The translations under genes and the position numbers were made by a program. A model generated the notes under the pieces. The model was not told where the DNA came from. It ran no database searches and worked only from the letters and a program-made list of their open reading frames with translations. Shown here piece by piece: positions 24,466-34,990 of a stretch of DNA of 64,000 bases (its first letter is position 1; the number at the start of each line of letters is the position of its first letter). Source of the DNA: Symsagittifera roscoffensis (lineage: Eukaryota; Xenacoelomorpha; Acoela; Convolutidae); the NCBI RefSeq assembly GCF_963678635.1, contig NC_087062.1, forward strand, positions 16,233,789-16,297,788, read 5' to 3'.

Positions 24466-25329
24466 AATTTCTTATTATCGCTTTAAACCAGTCTGATAGA
24501 TAAGAAACTTAAAAAACTTAAAGTGAAAGTCAGCTAGTTAATTTGCAGTCGATCAATGCAAAGTTTTTTTTCGAAAGTTGCGTGACATTGTCCAAAGTTG
24601 TTCAAAATTGTGAAAAGGTTAACTCACACTGATGGACAAAATTAAGCGCAAATTCAGGTTTTATTCTTTGAGATTTTGCACGGGACAACGTTCAACTGTT
24701 TTCACGGGAGAACTGCTTTTTCGCTCCTATTGTTGACTGCCGGGAGAACTGCTTTTAAAAACTGGGTCTCATTCATTTTCACATGATTTACATTGCATAA
24801 CAAACTTTTACTATTATGTTTTAGCGTTCCAAAAACTCATACTGCAAGTGCTAAGCGTTTTCTACTGGGTAAAACCGTTATGGGCGTCTATTTTGCATAT
24901 GTCGTATTTTTCAGTTTTCAAGCTCAGGTTGTAAGTTTGTTCCAGTTTCAGAAGGTTTTTGAAGTCCTGGAGTACACATTTATAGTCATCGGCTAAATTT
25001 GCATCGTATAAAAACCAGATAGTATTTTTCGTTTCTAGCAGTTAAAATAGTGTCCAACAGTTTCATCGAAAAGAGGGGGCTTCAGAATCGCCATTTCAAG
25101 TTCCATCTTCTTATATTAAGATAGAGCTTCCGTAAAAAAAGTTAATTAGGTTTACTGTACGCAAAATGGGTGTATTTGGTTTGAAAAATTTGGACTATTT
25201 AAATAAAAAAGACATGATTCAGCATCGTTTCTATATTTAGAGAGTTAAATGCACGTTTTTAGAGTCTTATTTTAAAAAAACTGTGCATATTTGATTTTTG
25301 CCGCGCTCAATTAGGTTTCGAAACAAGTG

Positions 25330-26030
25330 TGCAGCTCTTTCAGCTCCTCGTTTTGTGCCGCACAGGACCTCTAGGTTTCAGAAAAAAAATGTTTTCCGGG
25401 GAAGGCGTTGTTTCCAGCGAATTTAGAGGCGATATGACTTAGCGTGTTGCCTATGGCAATTGGTCTCAACCCTCCACCTAATTTTATGAGGGCGATAAGC
25501 GCCAAAAAGAAAGGTCTCAGGAGGTTGGGTATTTTGCCATATCCAATGAGTTTTTCGTTATAATTCGACACATATCATCCTCTACTAGTTGCTCGAAACT
25601 GTTCGTGTACACTAATCTTTCTGCACTTATCATATTGCGTAATTCACAGTACCATTTTACCGGACGCCACTACTTTTAGCTCTCCGGAAAAGTCCTGAAT
25701 TTAAAATCACATTTTAGTTACTCATTTAGAAATGATCCGAACACATCCAATAGATATGACACAGTCGGTTAAGGATGCTCTGTCTGCAGCGGTTCATTGC
25801 TCTCCAGTGTCATTGGGGAAAATGAATCGCCAGTAGAGGCCAGCCTGGTAGAGCCTTTCACATCTCATTTGTTAAGCCTGGCTGTGATGAGCTTGGAAAC
25901 GTCATTGTTCAAAGTGGTGGTTCGCGCGCGTAGATTCGGTTTGTTGTATTCACCTCGGTTGAACGAGTCAATCTGTCGTTGCACAGTCCTAGCCAGAGAT
26001 TGCTTGGCTCTCTTACCTGCTTGTTGAGGT
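25330..26030 (-). pseudogene. N-terminal part of an RT-bearing repeat protein, unit 1
   Basis: Degenerate minus-strand coding. Recognisable phrases, in order, are an N-terminal helical motif (SKLITARLNK, then DVKGSTRLAS), then the RT phrase GLRPIAIGNTLSHIASKFAG in the ORF 25371-25571. Stops and frameshifts lie between them. The phrase RPIAxGxxLxR with a following AxK is characteristic of a reverse-transcriptase family that I know from many invertebrate genomes. That link is from memory of the family, not a search. The matching C-terminal half of the same kind of protein is at 30037-31620. Confidence 0.6.
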
Positions 26031-26166
26031 TTCTGCAATCTGCACGACAGGAGCAGAAGCAGGCATGCTTAGGCTTCTTTTGAATCACCGTCTTTTTAGT
26101 GTTGCAAGCGGAGAGCGTCAGAGCAAAACTAACACCAGCTGCTTTAGAACATTTTTCAAAACTGAG

Positions 26167-26285
<119 letters not shown>

Positions 26286-27229
26286 ACAACTGAGATGTGA
26301 CAATTGGGTACGAACGCAATCAAATCAAACTGCGCGATCTAAAAAATGGTCAAACTGCGTGATCGTGAATTTCTTATTATCGCTTTAAACCAGTCTGATA
26401 GATAAGAAACTTAAAAAACTTAAAGTGAAAGTCAGCTAGTTAATTTGCAGTCGATCAGTGCAAAGTTTTTTTTCGAAAGTTGCGTGACATTGTCCAAAGT
26501 TGTTCAAAATTGTGAAAAGGTTAACTCACACTGATGGACAAAATTAAGCGCAAATTCAGGTTTTATTCTTTGAGATTTTGCACGGGACAACGTTCAACTG
26601 TTTTCACGGGAGAACTGCTTTTTCGCTCCTATTGTTGACTGCCGGGAGAACTGCTTTTAAAAACTGGGTCTCATTCATTTTCACATGATTTACATTGCAT
26701 AACAAACTTTTACTATTATGTTTTAGCGTTCCAAAAACTCATACTGCAAGTGCTAAGCGTTTTCTACTGGGTAAAACCGTTATGGGCGTCTATTTTGCAT
26801 ATGTCGTATTTTTCAGTTTTCAAGCTCAGGTTGTAAGTTTGTTCCAGTTTCAGAAGGTTTTTGAAGTCCTGGAGTACACATTTATAGTCATCGGCTAAAT
26901 TTGCATCGTATAAAAACCAGATAGTATTTTTCGTTTCTAGCAGTTAAAATAGTGTCCAACAGTTTCATCGAAAAGAGGGGGCTTCAGAATCGCCATTTCA
27001 AGTTCCATCTTCTTATATTAAGATAGAGCTTCCGTAAAAAAAGTTAATTAGGTTTACTGTACGCAAAATGGGTGTATTTGGTTTGAAAAATTTGGACTAT
27101 TTAAATAAAAAAGACATGATTCAGCATCGTTTCTATATTTAGAGAGTTAAATGCACGTTTTTAGAGTCTTATTTTAAAAAAACTGTGCATATTTGATTTT
27201 TGCCGCGCTCAATTAGGTTTCGAAACAAG

Positions 27230-27905
27230 TGTGCAGCTCTTTCAGCTCCTCGTTTTGTGCCGCACAGGACCTCTAGGTTTCAGAAAAAAATGTTTTCCGG
27301 GGAAGGCGTTGTTTCCAGCGAATTTAGAGGCGATATGACTTAGCGTGTTGCCTATGGCAATTGGTCTCAACCCTCCACCTAATTTTATGAGGGCGATAAG
27401 CGCCAAAAAGAAAGGTCTCAGGAGGTTGGGTATTTTGCCATATCCAATGAGTTTTTCGTTATAATTCGACACATATCATCCTCTACTAGTTGCTCGAAAC
27501 TGTTCGTGTACACTAATCTTTCTGCACTTATCATATTGCGTAATTCACAGTACCATTTTACCGGACGCCACTACTTTTAGCTCTCCGGAAAAGTCCTGAA
27601 TTTAAGATCACATTTTAGTTACTCATTTAGAAATGATCCGAACATATCCAATAGATATGACACAGTCGGTTAAGGATGCTCTGTCTGCAGCGGTTCATTG
27701 CTCTCCAGTGTCATTGGGGAAAATGAATCGCCAGTAGAGGCCAGCCTGGTAGAGCCTTTCACATCTCATTTGTTAAGCCTGGCTGTGATGAGCTTGAAAA
27801 CGTCATTGTTCAAAGTGGTGGTTCGCTCGCCTAGCATCGGTTTGTTGTATTCACCTCGGTTGAACGAGTCAATCTGTCGTTGCACAGTCCTAGCCAGATA
27901 TTGAT
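27230..27905 (-). pseudogene. N-terminal part of an RT-bearing repeat protein, unit 2
   Basis: Same relic as in unit 1. One fewer A in a poly-A run near 27285 lets the frame read on past the RPIAIGNTL phrase for ten further residues (ORF 27242-27472). Still broken elsewhere. Confidence 0.6.
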
Positions 27906-28083
27906 TGGCTCTCTTACCTGCTTGTTGAGGTTTCTGCAAGCGGCACGACAGGAGCAGAAGCAGAAGCAGGCATGCTTAGGCTTCTTTTGAATCACCGTCC
28001 TTTACCCTTTTAGTGTTGCAAGCGGAGAACGTCGGAGCAAAACTAACCACAGCTACTTTAGAATTTTTTTAAAACTGAGCACC

Positions 28084-28114
28084 GAGAGAGAGAGAGAGAG
28101 AGAAAGAGAGAGGA

Positions 28115-28152
<38 letters not shown>

Positions 28153-28153
28153 T
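28084..28153. repeat. (GA)n microsatellite, unit 2
   Basis: About 70 bases of GA repeat with interruptions, shorter than the copy at 26171-26280. Confidence 0.97.
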
Positions 28154-28359
28154 GATAACAACTGAGATGTGACAACTGGGTACGAACGCAATCAAATCAA
28201 ACTGCGCGATCTAAAAATAGTCAAACTGCGTGATCGCGAATGGCAAATTTCAGCAACTGGAAACAACTGAATATTGACCAGAAATTGTTTTATCTGTTAT
28301 GTTTTTAAATTGCCTAACTATACTTTACTTAAAAGGGCGGCTATTATTTGTTAATATTT

Positions 28360-29490
28360 TAGATGCCTGCAACTGCAACGTCATCTGCTATCAAAACTTG
28401 GCTGAACTCTAGTGTGGATTCTCATGTATTTTTCCTTTCTCTGAACTCATTGTTAATGCGAGGACTGATCGATCTTTTGGTGCTCACGAAGGTAATCGTA
28501 TTGCAATGAAATCTTGCATTTCTTGCCTTCCTTTTTCCGTGTCACTTAATCTCTGCATTATATCAAATTACAACCCCCTCTGCTCCTTCTCCCTTCCGCT
28601 CAACCTTCGATAAACTCACTGATTTCATCTTAGCAGCTTATGTCGTTTTCCAAAGCAAGCTTATTAGATGCGGTAGCTACTTTATAGTAGGAGGTGACTT
28701 TAATCAGCCAATTTTTGACGGCTGCTCGTTCCACTGTTCGAATTTCTATGATATCACTCTTCTTTTTTATTTTTATTGACATTGATTTATAACAGTACAA
28801 ATTTAAACCCACCCATAAGAGTGGCAATACGCTTGACATCTTGCTATTCAATTCCACGGTCCCGGATGACATTAAAGTTTTAAACTCCGACCGCAAACTT
28901 CTCAGTTTTCGGAACACAAACCTCTCAGCATTACATTTTCAATCCATGCTCTCACCGAAATATTCTGGTTTTAGTACTTCAAGTCTTCATTCCAGTATGA
29001 CACATTTTGTTCAGTAGTTGAAGCAGGCTATGACGCAATTCAGCTCTCCTATCTTTACGATGAGTTTTGTTCTTTCAGACTCTCTGCTCTTTCACAAGGA
29101 GTGACACTAACATCTAATCACAAGCGATTGAAAAGTATTCCGCCTGCTTTTTTTAGACATTCCAGCTTTTTTCTTTGTCCATTGGTTATGGCGTATATGA
29201 AGAAACATTTAGCCAAAAAATCTGGCCTCCTACTTTCAAAACAGCCACGGTTACTCCGTTTTTCAAAAAAGGCAGCCGATGTGATGTATCTAACTATCGT
29301 GGTAGTAGACTTTTCTGTTGGCCTCGAGTTTATTTTGTTTAACTTCTTGTCAATTTTCATAGTTCGGCTACTGGAACTCAGACCTTGCAAGGTCATTGAC
29401 CGAATTCACAAAAGATTTCAACAAATTGATTTTGGAAAAGATGTTAAGAAATCGTTCGACTTTTTAAACAGGCTAGCCAACTATCACAGG
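28360..29490 (+). pseudogene. Dead LINE ORF2 (endonuclease and RT fragments)
   Basis: Short open pieces in changing frames show an ordered set of non-LTR retrotransposon motifs. There is an endonuclease N-terminal phrase (TWLNSSVDS near 28395), the endonuclease GGDFNQP motif at 28693-28713, a GNTLDILLFN phrase near 28827, and an RT fingers phrase (KTATVTPFFKKGSRCDVSNY, about 29236-29295). Order and spacing fit a CR1/Jockey-type ORF2. Many stops and indels make it non-functional. It is much older than the LINE at 34-37.6 kb. Confidence 0.75.
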
Positions 29491-30029
29491 ATTAGATTTT
29501 TTTAAAATTAATCTTCTAGTTCCCGTGTGAGCGTTACAAAATTTTGCCAAAACGATTACAGCTAAAACAAAATTATTAGTTTTAGACTCATATTAGTGGT
29601 CTTAGTTCAAACAATAAAATTATTACCTCAAAGTTGTTTTTATTAACCAGAAAACTTATATATAGAACGTTTTTGCGATGTCCTCAAGTAGCGTTGTTTC
29701 ATTGTCGAGATAAATCCAATGTTATAATTAGTTGCTTTTTAATTTAAAAACTTAAAATGCAAAAAGGGCCCTTCCGTTTAGTAACGTTAAGTGCACAAGC
29801 TGGATAGGGCCATACCAGCCTTTAAAAAATGCATATATCAGCAAAACGTATCATTTTGTTATTTAAGTCATATATCAGCATTAAATGCTTCGTCGTAATG
29901 TTCATTTATCTTATCCCTCCTTCCTCTACAATAGCACTAGGAGAGTTATCGATAAAATGATATTTGCCAGCGATCTGCATCCCTTTATACAAAATATAGA
30001 GCTCCTCAGGATAGCGAAGCTTAATTTAC
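29491..30029. other. Spacer between two RT relics
   Basis: AT-rich sequence with no ORF or motif I can support. Confidence 0.5.
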
Positions 30030-30036
30030 TTCTTGT

Positions 30037-31620
30037 TTAGTTTACCGATTTCGGGCAGCAATCTTGTATTTTTTCACTTAATTTTTTGGCTAATCGTTGC
30101 TTGGTTAGCGTCGCTGTCGGAGCAGCGCCAAAGATGCATCCGAAAAACAGCGTTCCAAAGCTACTCTGCTCTACGTTTAAAAGTCTGTGCTGATATATGC
30201 AGTTCTTCAGCGTTTCGTGACATTTGTATGCGTCTTTATGCAGCTTTCGAGATGTTTTAGCATTTGGGTTGAAAATTTCCGCAAAAAACAAAGCAAGGCT
30301 AAATTGTCAATCCCAGAGTCATTTTGCTTTTATGTCAACTCGTGCCTCATCTTCAGTTTCAGTTGAATTGTTGACAAAGCTTTCACCTTGAAACGGCTGA
30401 AGTTACGGCTCAACCTCGACGTCATGGCAAAACTCGATCATGAGGTTGGCGAATGTGTCTCTAATTTCATTGTTATATATGTGTGTGAAATTGCCATGTG
30501 CACAGTGTCGGGCATGTGTCAAGTAAAAATTTGCACCACTTGCACTAGTGAGTGGGGTATTGGTCGGTTTTCGTCCGTATCTTAAGTAAATACCATCTCT
30601 GACTTCTGATTTATTCAGGTTGAAGTTGAACCACCTTAGTTCTACAGCATGGAACCAGTTAGAGGCTCGCTTTTCAGAGGCCAGTTCGATTGCGTATTCA
30701 TCAATTTTATATAAGGAGTTAATGAGGTGTGTTTTCTTTCGGTTTGTTCTATCAGTTTTCATTTTTTTTCTTGCTGTGTTTTTGTTGTAACAGAATCTTG
30801 ACATTCCAGTACTAGTAATGTTTCGTAGAGCATTCCAGGCAGTTTTCATTGTCGGATAGCAGCTTGATGTTAAGGCTTCCCATTTTAAGGGGTATGGATT
30901 GTATCTGACGGAACTGGAGTTTAATGTGTCTCTACCGACTATGTTAGTTATTAGTTATTCTTTGAAAATATTTCCACTTGTTTCTAAGTTTTCCCTTAAG
31001 TTAGGCGTTGTCCTGCTTAGAGAAGACATTTTTACTTGAACTCCTTTAGTATAGCAGCCATAAACATATTGCGGGTAGGTTTTAGCAATTTTCGTTAGTT
31101 AACTCAAGTTATCGATTTCCTCATTCTGCTGAAACTCGAGAAAAGTTTTACTTTCAGATTCTGTTCCTACAACCAAACCAACCACTATGGCAACTTCCTT
31201 TATAGTGATTCCTGTAGTTTCGATGATTTTCTCAGCTTCACCGAGCTTTTCATCTTTGACTATGAGTTGGCATTTGAATGCTTTAACATTGGAGTCAAAA
31301 TTTTTACGTAGTGATACAGTTTATCGAGGCTGTAGATTGCATTTAACTTACCGACTGCGTATCCGCCGTCCTGGTACCATTTCTGGATTACGTTCTCTAC
31401 AATTAAAAGATTTATGAGGGGTATTGTGGCTAGAACGTACATGGCTATAGCTAGCGGATCCCCTGGGTTGTCCCTTCTTGAGACTAGATTTTTTGTTCAC
31501 AAATAGCTTAGATGGTTTGAAGTACGAGTTCTTAGTCGCTTTTAAAGGAGATGGACAGGTATTTTGGATGTTTTCAATGCCAGCTTTCAGTTTAGCGAGT
31601 TGAAAGCGTTTTGGCATCTA
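30037..31620 (-). pseudogene. C-terminal part of an RT-bearing repeat protein
   Basis: Minus-strand relic. Near 31455-31466 the codons for the RT motif QGDPLA appear across a one-base frameshift. The catalytic box that should read YADD is YQDG (near 31370), followed by GKLNAI. Further on comes the ORF 30403-30849 with the phrases ASNWFHAVELRW, HARHCAHGNF, EIRDTFANLM and CHDVEVEP. Then, after a stop, a segment contains DEARVDIKA and EIFNPNAK. The last pair (E...D-I-K and the D/E-x-FNPNA region) resembles a nuclease-like C-terminal domain that accompanies this RT family; that part is my inference. Catalytic-site loss and stops make it dead. Confidence 0.65.
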
Positions 31621-33385
31621 TCAGTAAAAAAAATTGGCGGAGGTTTTGCTGTATTCATCTCTTAGCATGTGGATTGCATTCTCGAAGACACATTTTTGTC
31701 CTAGTTAGAGTTGGTAGTTTCAACCGAGCGACATGAGTTCAATTTTTTTGTGCCAGTTGGTAATATTTGGAAGTTTGACCTTGAATTAGAAGTTTAATCT
31801 CGATTTTGGGGATGAAAGTATTTTTTAAAACTTCGAATGGAGGCTGTCATGCTCCAGTTTCTCGTGACGACTAAAATTGCAAAGAAAATCACACAAAATG
31901 TTCGAGTTAGACTCGAGGGAGAGTCGCTAGAAAAATACGAGAGTAAAATTGCTATTCCCAATTTTATCGAAATAATTCGACACGAGTAGAGCTGTATTGT
32001 TCCTGACAGATAATCAAGAGTTCAGGAAGAGAAATAAAGAACAATTGACTAAACCAGAGTGACACTTGAAAGAGAAGGTGGACAGGTGAAGCTGCCCAAT
32101 GGTCAAAAGAGCAAAACTTCTTCTTGAATTAAAACTTACTTCTTCAAAACTTCTCGAGATAAACTTAATTACTTTAAATCAATTCTAGAGTTGCTATACA
32201 ATTATGATTTAACTAATTCTAGAACCCGAGTCGGTATGTGAGTAGCCAATTGAAATTTTTGAGTGCATTTACCGTGATTATGTTGAGATAAAGCGAGTTT
32301 TTAGGGTGATCCATCTGAACTCGACCAAAGGTCTACTGTCTAATCAAAACTAACGGTATACTTAAGCTTCCAACCCTGTTTTTAATTGCGTTCACGTGTT
32401 TTACGTAATTAGAGACCTAACTATGAGGGCGTTCTGATTTCTAGAGTCGCGGTGGGAGCGGGGTATTTTGGTAGTAGCCTTTAAGCTGTAACACGGTTTG
32501 TAGTCTCATGTCGCAATGAACCGAATTGGCTCCGACTGAATGAGGTACAAAAACACAAGAAATAGTGTCCCTGACCCTTGAGCCAATGGTAACAGGGCCT
32601 ATTTCTTTTAGCCTCATATCTGATATAAGTAGGCGACCGTTACGTTTAGCCATTTGGCTATTGTTCGTCTTATTATCCTACGCATGACTTCTCCTTTGCC
32701 TATGGGTCTCACTATTGGGTTTTTATCTAAGCGTATTACTCTACAATGGTTTTTTTTTTGGCAATTTCAACTATTTTTTAAGAAATCTCAAATGATTCTT
32801 GTCCGAAGTGTGTTAAAATATGTATCCGGTCATTTGCATCAAAGCCAGATGATCCATGTGATTCGTGCTTTCTCATGGCTGCATTCTGGATCTGTTAACC
32901 GCTTTCTGATCAAATATCGATGTATGGAAAGGAATTGTTTCATTTGAGACTGGTGTATTATAGTTCTTATCAATTGGTTCAGATGATGGGTGCTTCTGAA
33001 TGAGAGTCTCTTCTACTTACTACCTTCGGCGATCCGTTCGAGCGAAATACCGTTATTGGATGTGTCTGTTAGCTTTGCCATTTTGCTTAGTATTTTCCAG
33101 TATTCGTTAGTTTCTTGAACTATTGTGCATTGGTTTTGGTTTTATGTCTATTTCTTTTTGTCACCCGCTTTTGCAGCGCCTACCTTTGTTATACAGGTCA
33201 TCCAGGTCTTTGTGTTGCCATTGCTAAAATCGCTTTTGCTTTAGATAAAGATCCATCGTTTTCGGACTTTGTTTTGCACAGCAGTAAGTGTGAAAAGAGC
33301 GTTGCGTGCATTGCGAAGGTATTTTGGTTGTTTTCTATAAGTTCTGGACGGTGGATTGTCACGGAGCCGAATACCCAGATAGGCG
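31621..33385. other. Spacer with no supported gene
   Basis: Several 60-117-codon frames on both strands, none with a domain, codon pattern or neighbour support. Some may be extensions of the RT relic on the minus strand, but I cannot tie them to it. Confidence 0.4.
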
Positions 33386-33540
33386 AAAAGTAAATTTGTT
33401 CCCGGTTAGCGGAAAAATAATTTTGTTCTCGGTTAATGATAATCCGAATGTTCTCGAATGATATTTTTGTTCTCGAATGATAAATCCGTTCCCGGATAGT
33501 AGAAAAATAAAATCGTTCCCAGGTAGCCGATATTTTGGTT
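33386..33540. repeat. Degenerate minisatellite with GTTCYCGG core
   Basis: About six imperfect units, roughly 22-32 bp each, built on (T/C)GTTC(C/T)CGG(T/A)TAG... followed by an A-rich stretch. Examples are ttgttcccggttagcgg at 33396, ttgttctcggttaatg at 33422 and ccgttcccggatagtag at 33488. The array explains why two overlapping minus-strand frames here look repetitive. No known function. Confidence 0.7.
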
Positions 33541-33619
33541 GTACTGAACAATTACCCCCTTCTATCCTCACCGGAGGCGGAGCAATAATCAGAATGGTCC
33601 AAGTGCAGAATGGGTCCAA

Positions 33620-34192
33620 AAGCAGAAAAACATGAAATGTTTTTTTATTAGTTGTTTATACGAGCTAATTGATAACACAATTATTAAAATCGTTTAAAAT
33701 ACCAAAAAATTGAGTAAATTATGCATAGAATGAATAATTTGATTTAGTTTTTAGATTGAATTTTTTGTTAAAATCTTGTTTAAATTTTGGTCAAATTATA
33801 TATAAAATATTCGTTTCTTTAGTAAAATTGACAATTCTTGTAATTAATTTACCGATTAGCTTGTGAAAATTAAGATTTTCGTGTTTTTCTGCTCATGGAC
33901 CCATTCGGCTTTTACACCATTCTGCGTATTGACTGGCCACCTACCCCTACTTACCCAGGTACCATAGGGGTGAATAATACAGAGATCCTACAAACTTATT
34001 TAAAATAATTGTCCCACCACACACTCACTCAGTCCAAAAAATTGCGTTTTCAGCGCGTGTTTCTATTTAAAATTAGAATTTATTGAAAAATTTTAGGGTT
34101 TGTCGGCCGAAAATGGATATCAAAAAACATACCCATTTTCATAAAACGTAGCCTAATTGTTGTGATAAACTTATTAAATAGTTTCATATACT
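33620..34192. other. AT-rich spacer and probable 5' UTR of the LINE
   Basis: Strongly AT-rich up to about 33880, then less so. The LINE 5' UTR probably starts somewhere after 33880, but I cannot place its 5' end. No ORF of note. Confidence 0.4.
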
Positions 34193-34990
34193 ATGATGAC
34201 GGGGACACGTGGACGCTTGAAGAGTGCTCAAAATTCACCGTGTACATCCTGCAACGCAGCCGTGAAGAAGCAAGACGAAGGAGTGCAATGCGATAGATGT
34301 GGCGAGTGGTGGCATCGGACGTGTACGGACATCCCGCGGCAGATTTACGACCATCTATCATCGGTTCGTGGGATTATGTGGGCCTGTGCGAACTGCCTTG
34401 ACAATGCCAAGACAGAAATGAAGACGTCCATTCGAGATAAGTCTATTGAAACTTCTCTAGAATCTGTCAAAACTGAAGTCATCAATCTTAAAGCAGCTAT
34501 TGTATCCACTGATACTAAGACAACTTTAAATGGCTACACAGCAACGCTTGTTACACCTGATGATCAAAGTAAAATGGGAATGAGAATAAATGGCGTGCCT
34601 GAACCTTCCAACCAGAAATTGCATGACATAATGGATTCAGACATTCAAGCAGTCAGAAAAGTTATGGAGTATTTGGGAGAGCCTGGCAATGAGCCTATTA
34701 CTGATTCCTTTCGGCTGGGAAAGTATCGATCTGATGCTACCAGGCCGAGAACCTTGCTGGTGAGGTTTAAGAATCCATGGCTGGCTCGTAAGTTGCTGGC
34801 TAAATCGTATATCTTGAAAGATTATTCTGATCGCATCTACTTATCCAGAGAGCTTAATGTTGACGAAAAGAAAATGGAGTCGCGTATTCTCTCTGAACGT
34901 TATAAACTTGTCGAAACCGGTATCTCAAAGGATAGACTGAGAGTTAGAGATTTAAAATTGTATCTGGATGGCAAAGAACATGTGTTCTGA
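34193..34990 (+). CDS. LINE ORF1: PHD finger plus RRM-like nucleic-acid-binding protein
   Basis: 265 aa. A PHD-type zinc finger is complete, C4-H-C3: C17, C20, C33, C36, H41, C44, C65, C68. A helical linker (about 85-110) follows, then a region (about 120-215) with an RRM/L1-ORF1-like pattern (MRINGVPEP, then DSFRLGKY, then TLLVRFKNPWLARKLLAK) and a basic C-terminal domain. ORF1 proteins of this type coat the element RNA. The stop is UGA followed directly by CUAG (34988-34994), and the ORF2 frame continues in the same phase. The start ATG is the first of two adjacent Met codons after an AT-rich leader. Confidence 0.85.
   Translation: MMTGTRGRLKSAQNSPCTSCNAAVKKQDEGVQCDRCGEWWHRTCTDIPRQIYDHLSSVRGIMWACANCLDNAKTEMKTSIRDKSIETSLESVKTEVINLKAAIVSTDTKTTLNGYTATLVTPDDQSKMGMRINGVPEPSNQKLHDIMDSDIQAVRKVMEYLGEPGNEPITDSFRLGKYRSDATRPRTLLVRFKNPWLARKLLAKSYILKDYSDRIYLSRELNVDEKKMESRILSERYKLVETGISKDRLRVRDLKLYLDGKEHVF

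Larger units (their letters stand above)
26368..28240. repeat. Second tandem duplication, unit 2 (1.87 kb)
   Basis: Head-to-tail copy of 24466-26367, ending at tgatcgcg before unique sequence. It is slightly shorter, mainly because its GA tract is shorter. Confidence 0.92.
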
